NCBI GenBank assembly: GCA_027596195.1
Contig: JADGJG010000062.1
Location: 1-55,488, forward strand
Reading direction: 5' to 3'
Length of the DNA: 55,488 nucleotides
Source: Podochytrium sp. JEL0797
Taxonomy: Eukaryota; Chytridiomycota; Chytridiomycetes; Chytridiales; Chytriomycetaceae
Part shown: piece by piece, positions 29,477 to 39,203 of the stretch
Position numbering within the stretch: position 1 is the first letter of the stretch
Layout of the letters: each line of letters begins with the position of its first letter
The notes under the pieces: generated by a model
Seen by the model: the letters and a program-made list of their open reading frames with translations, nothing else
What the model was told of the DNA's origin: nothing
The model's database searches: none
Made by a program: the position numbers and the translations under genes

Positions 29477-32208
29477 ATGTCAAATTTCACCGACCTCTTT
29501 CCGATTGGAAGTGGAGCCCTCGACCTGACTGAATGGACTCTCGTCAAGACCTCGTGCACTAACGTGCGCCTCACGGACGCCCAGTTCTACCAACCGGACA
29601 CTCAAAACGTCAACATCACACAAGGCGGTCTCACCATCACCGCCCTCCCTCAACCCACCGAGCTCGACACGTGCTCCCTCTCCCGAAACTACACAAGCGG
29701 CCGAATCCACTCGAACCACTGTTACCGCCACGGCCGCTTCGAAGCCATCGCGCGGATGCCCAAGGGAACGTACACCTGGCCAGCCATCTGGCTGCAATGC
29801 TACAACTGCACCGATTCTAATTACTTCGAAATCGACATGATCGAGGCGGGTACCAACTTTGGCGGGTCAGGTCAAATGTCCGTGTTCTATTCCAAAGATA
29901 AGACGCAACCACATGGTGCCTTCTCGTTGGACCCGACACTCGATTTAGTCGACTCGTATCACAACTACACAGCCGTTTGGACGACTGGCAGTGTCTCGTT
30001 CTATTTGAACGAACAGTTTATCAACGTGTTTGATTACTCCAACCTCCCCAACGCGCAACACATGGATTCCGGCTGCGCCATGATCACAATCAATCTCGCA
30101 CTCGACGGAAAAGGCCGAAACGGGGTCCTACCGAGTCTCACCGACTTTGAAACCGATCAACCGAACTGGACCCCGCTTCACGTCAAGTCGTTTCAAGTGT
30201 GGGACGCGAGTTTTGTGGGGTGCAGTTCTTGGGAGTGTGAGCATCTACAGGGTCAGAATCGGGGGGGTTCGAACGCGCGAGAGATTCCGATTGCGATTGC
30301 GATTGGCACGTTTTTGGCTGTGCTTCTGGTGTTGCGGCTGGCCAATTGCTCAAAGCTCAGCATGTGGAACGCCGTGAAAGCGCTTTGGACGGGGGTTATG
30401 ATTATGGCGCTTCTGGCACCGGCGATTGTTGGGTATTTCATGCATTGGCAGTTGGTCTCGAGAGGGGTTTACACACTGGGGTGAGTTTACCAATTTTCAT
30501 TGACATTTCCAAGAGTGACTTACCCGAGTCGGGGTTTCCAAAAAGGGTCTACGGAGTCTTCACAATGTGCCACTACTCGTTCCAGATTATTTGCGTTATC
30601 CTGCACAAGATTCGACGCGCCAATGCCGCCAAAGAAAAGCTCACCTTCAAACCCCCCGTCACGGCCATCTCGAACGCCGTATATCGCGAAGAACCCGAAC
30701 TCTTTGAAGCGTGCCTCGAGTCTCTCAAATACATGAAACGCCAAAACAACAAGTACATTATCGTCGTGGCGGATGGACAACGGCCTGAAGACGAGTACCT
30801 CGTTGACGTGTTTTTGAGCGTCTTTTCGCAGGACTCGGTGGTGTTGCGGTTGGACACGCTCGAGAATCGTCGTGAGCTTCATGTGCCATTGAATGCGGAG
30901 GGAAAGCCGTATTCGCACGTGTTTGTGACGCAACCGTGGGGTGGGAAACGCGAGGCAATGTATACTGCAATGTCCATGGTTGTGAATGTGAGTTGTTCTT
31001 TTGGTTCAGGTTTCGATTATGGAAACTGTGTTGACTTTGGTTTATTTTTTCCAGGACCCTGAAGTGGAAGCGATTCTGACCACCGATTCCGACACCGTGT
31101 TCGACCCGGAAGCCCTCAACGCCCTCTCCTTCGAGCTTCGCAACCCAACCGTCGCCGCCGTCGCCGGAGAATGCCGCATCATCAACCGCTGGGACTCCTT
31201 TGTCGCATACGTGTCGGACGTTCGCTACAGCTTTGCATTCAACATTGAGCGCGCCTGTCAGAGTTACCATCACGCTGTCGTGTGTGTGAGTGGACCGATT
31301 GGAATGTACCGGACGGCTGTTTTGCCCAACATTATGGACCGATGGGTCGGGCAAATATTTTTCAAGACGCAGTGTACTTACGGAGATGATCGGCACTTGA
31401 CCAATCTGTACTTGAACGAGGGTTGGAAGATTGTTTACACCCCTGACGCGTTTTGTTACACGGCTTCCCCAACAACGAGTGAGTTTCTTTCCGCTTATAC
31501 TCACCGAATATTGATCTTATTTGCGATTCAGTCCTCGCCTTCTTCAAACAACAAACCCGCTGGTGCAAATCCTTCTACCGCGAATTCGCCTGGTCCATGC
31601 CCTCCTTCCAAAAACAATCCCTCTGGTTCGGATATGAAATGACGTTCCAACTAGTCTACCCCTTCATGTTACTCTACTGGCAACTCCTGATTCTCTTCAC
31701 CGGAACGTTCACGGACCAACTCGTCACCGTCACTATTATTGCCGCTTTCGCGACCATCAAGGCACTCGCGGCGTTTCTTCTCGGTCATTGCAAGGAGCCT
31801 AAACTGTTTTATTACCCGTTCCATTTCCTGTTTTTCATCACGGTTCTGTTCCCAGCCAAACTCCTCGCACTCACAACACTATGGGACATGAGCTGGGGAA
31901 CGCGCGGGATGGGAAATAACTGGATGAACGGGATCGTGCTGACGTTGTGGAACGCAATGTTGTTGGCTGGGGTCGCGTTATCGGCGTCGAATGTGATTCG
32001 GGACACTAATTGGCCCTTGAATTTGTCAGAGAGGTCGGTGGAGCCGTGGGAGGTGGTCGTTGGCGTGGTGGTGTCGATGCTGTTGGCGGGATATTTGGCG
32101 TTTTTGGTGATGCGGTGGAGGGTGGACAAGAGAAAGAGAGGGGTGAAAGGGAGGTATGATTCGGTCAAGTTGGAGACGGATCTGCAAGCGTGGAGTGTGG
32201 CTGAATAG
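29477..32208 (+). CDS. GH16-like hydrolase fused to hyaluronan-synthase-like GT2, copy 1
   Basis: Exons 29477-30480, 30546-30987, 31055-31478, 31532-32208; 848 aa, all junctions GT-AG and in phase. Residues 1-250 are a GH16-like jelly roll with catalytic FEIDMIE (E118, D120, E123) and N-glycosylation sequons. Membrane segments lie at about 270-290, 304-324 and 336-356. The GT2 core then matches class I hyaluronan synthases closely: WGGKREAMYT (466-475), DSD (493-495), FNIERACQSY, VSGPIGMYR, GDDRHLTN (592-599), QQTRW (630-634), then at least four C-terminal membrane segments with LFPAKLLAL and WGTRG. Three segments before the GT2 put it in the cytosol only if the hydrolase is outside. No cleavable signal peptide is seen, so the N-domain must be translocated by the first anchor, or a first exon is missed. 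Likely a plasma-membrane polysaccharide synthase with an attached glycan-remodelling domain; the polymer is unknown. Confidence 0.88.
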
Positions 32209-32236
32209 GGAGTAGCCAAAAGAGGGATAATTCATT

Positions 32237-32242
32237 AATAAA
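32237..32242 (+). terminator. Poly(A) signal AATAAA of GH16-GT2 copy 1
   Basis: AATAAA about 30 nt after the TAG stop; repeated at the same place in unit 2. Confidence 0.6.
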
Positions 32243-32297
32243 AATCCGATAATTTCTTCAAAGTACCCTCGCGTGCTCTTCCCTCTTTAGCATCGGT

Positions 32298-32325
32298 GAG
32301 TTTTACGCCCGAAAGCGTAAAACTC
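32298..32325. other. Perfect inverted repeat (hairpin) in unit 1
   Basis: GAGTTTTACGC is followed by a 6-nt spacer and GCGTAAAACTC. It lies between the GH16-GT2 gene and the Cys-rich gene. In unit 2 the left arm is altered, leaving a stem of about 9 bp (36107-36130). Confidence 0.6.
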
Positions 32326-32560
32326 GTCCGTTCCCTCCGATTCTCTGAAAAATCTCATGTCTTTGTTACATCCGAATCGACTTGGCATTCCGTTCGTTCA
32401 GAGTCCGAATGATAATCGAACCTCGCCTATCGGGGGGGCTTGAAACCAAGTCGCCGGCTGATTAAACAAAATGCGTCACCTTTGCTTGTTACTTTCGCAG
32501 AACATAAAACTAGGCGATACCCCGCGTCCTCCTTTCCTTCAAAAAAAACCACCCAAAAAA

Positions 32561-33220
32561 ATGACCGGCACCCTTCTCACCACCTACTTCGACTCCACCT
32601 GCACATCCCCCTCCGCATTCAGCTTCTTCACCCTCCCCGACAAATCCTGCTCCCAAGCCGGATACAACACCACCCTCCCTTCCACATGCCGCCACATGAC
32701 GAGCGGCAACACCATGACGACCTGTCAAGACACTCTCCCCGCCATCCACGAGATTTCCTCTACTCTGTTCGGCACCACCGCGTCCTGGATCAAAGTCACA
32801 ACCTTCAAAGACTCCACCTGCGATAACACCACCGTCCTCAACACGATGGTATACGCGTTCGAAAAGTGTTTTGTGTACACGTCCCTCGACGCAATCGTAT
32901 CCCTGCACGACTTTGACTCCGCCAAAATCACACTCGCTTCAAACGGATCAGCCTTGATTTCCGTGTACACCGACGCGTCATGTACAAGTGAGAAGCAGGG
33001 AACCTTTGTGTTGGCCACACCCGGGACTTGCATGCAGGATTCAGCGGTGGTCTCGGACACGTTTGTGACGGCTGAGATTGGGGGTGCAGTGAGGAGCAGT
33101 TCTGCGGCGGTTCCGAGTTCGACGGGTATCAGTTACGCAAAGAGCACGTCGGTGCGTGATGATTTGATGGCTGGTGGGGGTGCTTGTGTTTCAGTCGCGT
33201 GGCGAGTCACTTTGAAATGA
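32561..33220 (+). CDS. Small Cys/Thr-rich protein, copy 1, C-terminus altered by the duplication joint
   Basis: Single exon, 219 aa from MTGTLLTTYFDSTC; an in-frame ATG at 32471 would add 30 residues. The protein has ten or more Cys spaced through repeats of the type YxDxSC...C (TYFDSTCTSP, TTFKDSTCDN, VYTDASCTSE), and is Ser/Thr-rich, as in secreted or wall-bound proteins. No convincing signal peptide is seen at either start, which is odd. Its last residues (RVTLK) come from the start of unit 2 because the duplication joint at 33204/33205 falls inside the gene. Family unknown. It probably belongs functionally with the upstream synthase, with which it was co-duplicated. Confidence 0.65.
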   Translation: MTGTLLTTYFDSTCTSPSAFSFFTLPDKSCSQAGYNTTLPSTCRHMTSGNTMTTCQDTLPAIHEISSTLFGTTASWIKVTTFKDSTCDNTTVLNTMVYAFEKCFVYTSLDAIVSLHDFDSAKITLASNGSALISVYTDASCTSEKQGTFVLATPGTCMQDSAVVSDTFVTAEIGGAVRSSSAAVPSSTGISYAKSTSVRDDLMAGGGACVSVAWRVTLK

Positions 33221-33281
33221 ATCTCGCGTTTTCAACTCACTCGGGGATGAATGAGATTTTTTTTAATCAAGCCAGCTTATC

Positions 33282-36015
33282 ATGTCAAATTTCACCGACC
33301 TCTTTCCGATTGGAAGTGGAGCCCTCGACCTGACTGAATGGACTCTTGTCAAGACCTCGTGCACCAACGTGCGACTCACAGATGCCCAGTTCTACCAACC
33401 GCACACTCAAAACGTCAACATCACACAAGGCGGTCTTACCATCACCGCCCTCCCCGAACCCACCCAACTCGACACCTGCTCCATCTCCCGGAACTACACA
33501 AGCGGCCGTATCCACTCGAACCACTGTTACCGCCACGGCCGATTCGAAGCGATCGCGCAGATGCCCAAGGGAACGTACACCTGGCCCGCCATCTGGCTAC
33601 AATGCTACAACTGTACCGATTCCAACTACTTTGAGATTGACATGATCGAGACGGGTACCAACTTTGGCGGGTCAGGTCAAATGTCCGTGTTCTATTCCAA
33701 AGATAAGACGCAACCACATGGTGCCTTCTCGTTGGACACAAAACTCGATTTAGTCGACTCGTATCATAACTACACAGCCGTTTGGGTGACTGGAAGCGTG
33801 TCGTTTTACTTGGACGACCAGTTTATCAACATGTTTGACTATTCCAACCTCCTCAACGCGCAACACATGGACTCCGGCTGCGCCATGATCACAATCGATC
33901 TCGCGCTCAACGGGAAAGGCCGAAACGGGGTCCTACCGAGGCTCACCGACTTTGAAACCGATCAACCAAACTGGACCCCGCTTCACGTCAAGTCGTTTCA
34001 AGTGTGGGACGCGAGTTATGTAGGTTGCAGTTCGTGGGAGTGTGTGCATCCACAGGGTCAGACTCGCGGGGGTTCAAACGCGCGAGAGATTCCGATTGCG
34101 ATTGCGATTGGCACGTTTCTGGCTGTGCTTCTGGTGTTGGGGCTGGCCAATTGCTCAAAGCTCAGCATGTGGAACGCCGTGAAAGCGCTTTGGACGGGGG
34201 TTATGATTATGGCGCTACTGGCACCAGCGATTGTTGGGTATTTCATGCACTGGCAGTTGGTCTCGAGGGGGGTATACACATTGGGGTGAGTTTACCAATT
34301 TTCATTGACATTTCCAAGAGTGACTTACCCGAGTCGGGGTTTCCAAAAAGGGTCTACGGTATCTTCACAATGTGCCACTACTCATTCCAAATCATCTGCG
34401 TTATCTTGCACAAGATTCGACGCGCCAAAGCCGCCAAAGAAAAGCTCACCTTCAAACCCCCCGTCACGGCCATCTCCAACGCCGTATACCGCGAAGAACC
34501 CGAACTCTTTGAAGCGTGCCTCGAGTCTCTCAAACACATGAAACGCCAAAACAACAAGTACATTATCGTCGTGGCGGATGGACAACGGCCTGAAGACGAG
34601 TACCTCGTTGACGGGTTTTTGAGAGTCTTTTCGCAGGATTCGGTGGTGTTGCGGTTGGATACGCTCGAGAACCGTCGTGAGCTTCATGTGCCATTGAATG
34701 CGGAGGGGAAGCCGTATTCGCACGTGTTTGTGACGCAGCCTTGGGGTGGGAAACGCGAGGCAATGTATACTGCAATGTCCATGGTGGTGAATGTGAGTGA
34801 ACCCTCTTTTGATATTCTCTGCCAACCCTGTTTTCTAATGTTTTCCCTGCCAACGCCACAGGACCCTGAAGTCGAAGCGATTCTGACCACCGACTCCGAC
34901 ACCGTCTTTGACCCAGAAGCCCTCAACGCTCTCTCCTTTGAACTCCGCGATCCAACCGTTGCCGCCGTCGCCGGAGAATGCCGCATCATCAACCGCTGGG
35001 ACTCCTTCGTCGCATACGTATCCGACATTCGCTACAGCTTTGCATTCAACATTGAGCGCGCCTGTCAGAGTTACCATCACGCTGTTGTGTGTGTGAGTGG
35101 ACCAATTGGAATGTACCGGACGGCTGTTTTGCCCAATATTATGGACCGATGGGTCGGGCAAATATTTTTCAAGACGCAGTGTACTTACGGAGATGATCGG
35201 CACTTGACCAATCTGTACTTGAACGAGGGTTGGAAGATTGTTTACACCCCCGACGCGTTTTGTTACACGGCTTCCCCAACAACGAGTGAGTTTCTTTCCG
35301 CTTATACTCACCGAATATTGATCTTATTTGCGATTCAGTCCTCGCCTTCTTCAAACAACAAACCCGCTGGTGCAAATCCTTCTACCGCGAATTCGCCTGG
35401 TCCATGCCCTCCTTCCAAAAACAATCCCTCTGGTTCGGATATGAAATGACGTTCCAACTCGTGTACCCCTTCATGCTGCTCTACTGGCAACTCCTCATTC
35501 TCTTCACGGGAACGTTTACAGACCAACTCGTCACCGTCACTATTATTGCCGCTTTCGCGACCATCAAGGCACTCGCGGCGTTTCTTCTCGGTCATTGCAA
35601 GGAGCCTAAACTGTTTTATTACCCGTTCCATTTCCTGTTTTTCATCACGGTTCTGTTCCCAGCCAAACTCCTCGCACTCACAACACTATGGGACATGAGC
35701 TGGGGAACGCGCGGGATGGGAAATAACTGGATGAACGGGATCGTGCTGACGCTGTGGAACGCAATGTTGTTGGCTGGGGTCGCGTTATCGGCGTCGAATG
35801 TGATTCGGGACACTAATTGGCCCTTGAATTTGTCAGAGAGGTCGGTGGAGCCGTGGGAGGTGGTCGTTGGCGTGGTGGTGTCGATGCTGTTGGCGGGATA
35901 TTTGGCGTTTTTGGTGATGCGGTGGAGGGTGGACAAGAGAAAGAGAGGGGTGAAAGGGAGGTATGATTCGGTCAAGTTGGAGACGGATCTGCAAGCGTGG
36001 AGTGTGGCTGAATAG
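33282..36015 (+). CDS. GH16-like hydrolase fused to hyaluronan-synthase-like GT2, copy 2
   Basis: Exons 33282-34285, 34351-34792, 34862-35285, 35339-36015; 848 aa, same structure as copy 1. The GH16 part differs at about 20 scattered positions (for example PDTQ to PHTQ, TTGS to VTGS, INLALDG to IDLALNG), whereas the last exon encodes an identical 225-residue end. All catalytic motifs are kept. Introns 1 and 3 equal those of copy 1, but intron 2 (34793-34861) is unrelated in sequence. Intron 2 here is 69 nt with no stop, so its retention would add 23 residues in frame. Both copies look functional. Confidence 0.88.
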
Positions 36016-36043
36016 GGAGTAGCCAAAAGAGGGATAATTCATT

Positions 36044-36049
36044 AATAAA
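36044..36049 (+). terminator. Poly(A) signal AATAAA of GH16-GT2 copy 2
   Basis: Same position relative to the stop codon as in unit 1. Confidence 0.6.
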
Positions 36050-36367
36050 AAGCCGATAATTTCTTCAAAGTACCCTCGCGTGCTCTTCCCTCTTTAGCAT
36101 CGGTGGCTTTTACGCCCGAAAGCGTAAAACTCGTCCGTTCCCTCCGATTCTCTGAAAAATCTCATGTCTTTGTTACATCCGAATCGACTTGGCATTCCGT
36201 TCGTTCAGAGTCCGAATGATAATCGAACCTCGCCTATCGGGGGGGCTTGAAACCAAGTCGCCGGCTGATTAAACAAAATGCGTCACCTTTGCTTGTTACT
36301 TTCGCAGAACATAAAACTAGGCGATACCCCGCGTCCTCCTTTCCTTCAAAAAAAACCACCCAAAAAA

Positions 36368-37087
36368 ATGACCGGCACCCTTCTCACCACCTACTTCGAC
36401 TCCACCTGCACATCCCCCTCCGCATTCAGCTTCGTCACCCTCCCCGACAAATCCTGCTCCCAAGCCGGATACAACACCTCCCTCCCTTCCACCTGCCGCC
36501 ACATGACGAGCGGCAACACCATGACGACCTGTCAAGACACTCTCCCCTCCATCCATGAAATCTCGTCAACGCTCATTGGAACCACCGCGTCCTGGATCAA
36601 AGTCACAACCTTCAAAGACTCCACCTGCGATAACACCACCGTCCTCAACACGATGGTGTACGCGTTCGACAAGTGTTTCGTGTACACTTCCTTGGACGCA
36701 ATCGTATCCCTTCACGACTTTGACTCCGCCAAAATCACACTCGCTTCAAACGGATCAGCCTTGATTTCCGTGTACACCGACGCGTCATGTACAAGTGAGA
36801 AGCAGGGAACCTTTGTGTTGGCCACACCCGGGACTTGCATGCAGGATTCAGCGGTGGTCTCGGACACGTTTGTGACGGCTGAGATTGGGGGTGCAGTGAG
36901 GAGCAGTTCGGCGGTGGTTCCGAGTTCGACGGGTATCAGTTACGCAAAGAGCACGTCGGTGCGTGATGATTTGATGGCTGGTGGGGGTGCTTGTGTTTCA
37001 GTCGCGTGGCGTTGGCTTGCCTTTATTCATGTAATAAAAAAAATTTCTCGAATCCGCCGCGGACGCAAGGTAACAAATCGACACTAA
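36368..37087 (+). CDS. Small Cys/Thr-rich protein, copy 2
   Basis: Single exon, 239 aa, nearly identical to copy 1 over about 212 residues but with the presumably ancestral C-terminus (AWRWLAFIHVIKKI...), since it runs through the edge of the duplication into unique DNA. The end is basic and mildly hydrophobic rather than a clear GPI signal. The same Cys spacing is kept. A missed downstream intron is possible, because the tail is not typical of a secreted protein. Confidence 0.6.
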   Translation: MTGTLLTTYFDSTCTSPSAFSFVTLPDKSCSQAGYNTSLPSTCRHMTSGNTMTTCQDTLPSIHEISSTLIGTTASWIKVTTFKDSTCDNTTVLNTMVYAFDKCFVYTSLDAIVSLHDFDSAKITLASNGSALISVYTDASCTSEKQGTFVLATPGTCMQDSAVVSDTFVTAEIGGAVRSSSAVVPSSTGISYAKSTSVRDDLMAGGGACVSVAWRWLAFIHVIKKISRIRRGRKVTNRH

Positions 37088-38647
37088 CATGCATATTGCA
37101 GGGCCACTACCGGGGGGCCCCTGCATTTCTGCTGTTCGTGTTGAGTTGGAAATCGAGCAGGGGCGGCGGGAGGGGATGAGTTTTTGGGGATCTGGGTCCA
37201 AAGACCAGTGTCGCGAGTGATGCCGCTGACACGGCGGAACGGGGTTGCAGACCCTGGCGGAAGCGAGACTGTTCGCCCCGCCAGCATTTGAGTACAGAGG
37301 GTATAGAGGGTGAAACAGAGGAGCGGGGCTGTATGTCCTGGCACCACCGCTGTAGGTGGCTGCCCCTCGCGGAGTCGGGCCGTTCGCCCTGGCAGCAGAG
37401 AATATGCTCGCCCCGCAACGTTTACACCGAAGAGCTGCACTGCCGTAGATGGTTGGCCCTCAGACGCACGAACAACGAACCAACCGCGTACAAAACATGA
37501 CCAAACGAACCGAATCGAAAACCACCACAACAACCCACCCTACCCCTCGAAATATCTCCCAATACCAGCGAAGAACGAAGTGACGCTGTTGAAAAACGGA
37601 ACCCACAAACAACCGAGGCGATTGAATCGGACACGAACCATCAAAACGAAACCACACAACCCACTCCCACCCGCGAATCTACCCCCAACACCAATGATAG
37701 ACGAAGTGGATGGGAAGACGGGGCCGAAGGATGGAAACCACAAACGAACGAAGCGTCTGACGTGGGGACAAACCAATGCCGCGAAACAAACCGAAAACCA
37801 ACGCAGCAACCCCCTCCTCCCCTCGAAATACCTCCCAACACCAACAGAAAACGAAGGGAATGGATTGAGGCTGCCAGAAAACGGAACCCACAAATGACTG
37901 CAGTGGCGGGCGCAGACGCAAATCATCAAATCGAAACAACACAACCCACTCCCACCCTCGAATCTTCCACCAACATTAATGATAGACGAAGTGAAGTAGA
38001 AGATGCTGTAATGAGTGGAATACAAAGGGCTCGAGAAACTTAGGAAATACTCAAAGAAACACTCAAAATGAACACACATCGCTCTGCGGCACCCACATCG
38101 CGGCGGGATGGTACACAGAAAACAATACAAGGAGGAAGGGGCGAACGAAGGGAAGTGGTTAAGACGGATGGAAGGGAATTTGCAGGGACGAATCGAAATG
38201 TTGGACCCACGACCTACAACTCGCAGCCTTACAACTCACAGCCTTACAACTCAAGTTTACTGATAATATGAAGGAAACTAGTGGAAAACAAGGAAGAGAA
38301 AACAAGGAAACGACGCGCAGCAAGGAGTCGAGGCCAATCCAAGCAACAAAGAAGAAGAGACTTCCATGTGATAGCAAAAAGGCAAAGCACTGGGCCCTGG
38401 CCGAAACCTATAAGAAGGAACGTCCAAGCATCCTAAGACAAAAGAAACAATCAAAACACGCAGGGACAGACCGCGGCTCAAAATATCAGCCAGGCAATCA
38501 TTACATATCACCGGGGGGGTTGGGTGTGGGTTGGGTGCAGCCTCAAAAAAAATATTATTATTTATATTCTTCACTCGTCACTCTCCTCTTCCTCCTCCTT
38601 TTCTTTTCCCTTGCGCAGCACATTATAATACGCATTGATATCATCCA
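37088..38647. other. Degenerate repeat-rich stretch
   Basis: Open frames here are short, shifted and Asn/Thr/Pro/Lys-rich, with no recognisable domain. A GC-rich imperfect palindrome lies at 37100-37130. A four-copy imperfect tandem repeat is listed separately, and three copies of an ACAACTCxCAGCCTT-like 13-15-mer lie at 38214-38255. It probably derives from mobile elements, together with the transposase relic that follows. Confidence 0.5.
37530..38005. repeat. Imperfect tandem repeat, four copies of about 130-145 bp
   Basis: Related blocks begin near 37534, 37660, 37806 and 37950. Each contains CAACCCxCxCCxACCC followed by CGAA(A/T)xxCxxCCAAxACCA and then GACGAAGTG or similar. Copies 1 and 3 resemble each other (CTCGAAATA(T/C)CTCCCAA), as do copies 2 and 4 (AATGATAGACGAAGTG), so the true unit is a dimer of about 280 bp. 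Confidence 0.65.
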
Positions 38648-39203
38648 TCAATTAACCAATTCGCACTCCACACTCATCACCAACAAATCCGACAAGTATT
38701 CATCTCCCAACTTGGTTCTCAGACAGTTCTTGATAATTTTCATTGCCGAAATTGAACCTTCAACAGATGCAGTCGAGACAGGGAGTGTCAACACAATACC
38801 GATCAGACTGACGATCCAGTCTCGGAAACAACCCGCGAAGACCTTTGGCGTTGAACAAGACGGAAAGTTCTTGCAATGTCTTCAATTCACCGCATTCAAC
38901 CGCCCTTGTGATGGCTCCATTAGTCCTCTTGACAGATTCGAAAGTTGTCATCTCCGACTCCAAATCCAAGAGATCGACAGCCGAAAAGTCCGCACTGTAC
39001 ATGTGTCCCTGCTCCAAGATTGGCTCTTGCTTCCAGCGATTCCAGTTCTTGCTTATCTGCAACGCCCCACAACGAGTCAGGTGATCAGTAGACTTTTTGG
39101 GAAAACGGAACTCGAGCTCGTTGATGACCGCCGTAACGTTCCGGGAGCTTCGATCACGCCTGTCTTTTATTTTTCCTGCAGAATAAAGTTCGGATGCTTC
39201 CAT
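38648..39203 (-). mobile_element. hAT-type transposase relic (C-terminal dimerisation domain)
   Basis: The minus-strand block 39203 to about 38800 reads as a charged helical region ending in LQELSVLFNAKGLRGLFPRL. After a one-base frame break near 38795 the sequence continues as VLTLPVSTASVEGSISAMKI, IKNCLRTKLGDEYLSDLLVM and a stop at 38648-38650. This is the classic hAT C-terminal dimerisation pattern (TLPVSxAxxERxFSxxKxIK..LRxxxGxxxLxxL). The BED finger and most of the catalytic core are missing. I could not define terminal inverted repeats with confidence. It is non-functional. Confidence 0.65.

Larger units (their letters stand above)
29400..33204. repeat. Tandem duplication, unit 1 (3805 bp)
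   Basis: The unit starts AGTCACTTTGAAATG and ends GTCGCGTGGCG, and is followed directly by unit 2 with the same start. It carries one GH16-GT2 gene and one Cys-rich gene. Gene order, spacing and most of the sequence are identical in unit 2. The 5' exon and intron 2 of the large gene differ most; the last exon is identical at protein level. Confidence 0.9.
33205..37011. repeat. Tandem duplication, unit 2 (3807 bp)
   Basis: Head-to-tail copy of 29400-33204. The 2-bp length difference is accounted for by intron 2 of the GH16-GT2 gene (67 versus 69 nt). At its right edge GTGGCG continues into unique DNA (TTGGCTTGCC). Confidence 0.9.

Noticed and set aside
37530..38005. CRISPR array
   Set aside because: Repeat units are long and imperfect, with no uniform spacers, and the genome is eukaryotic.
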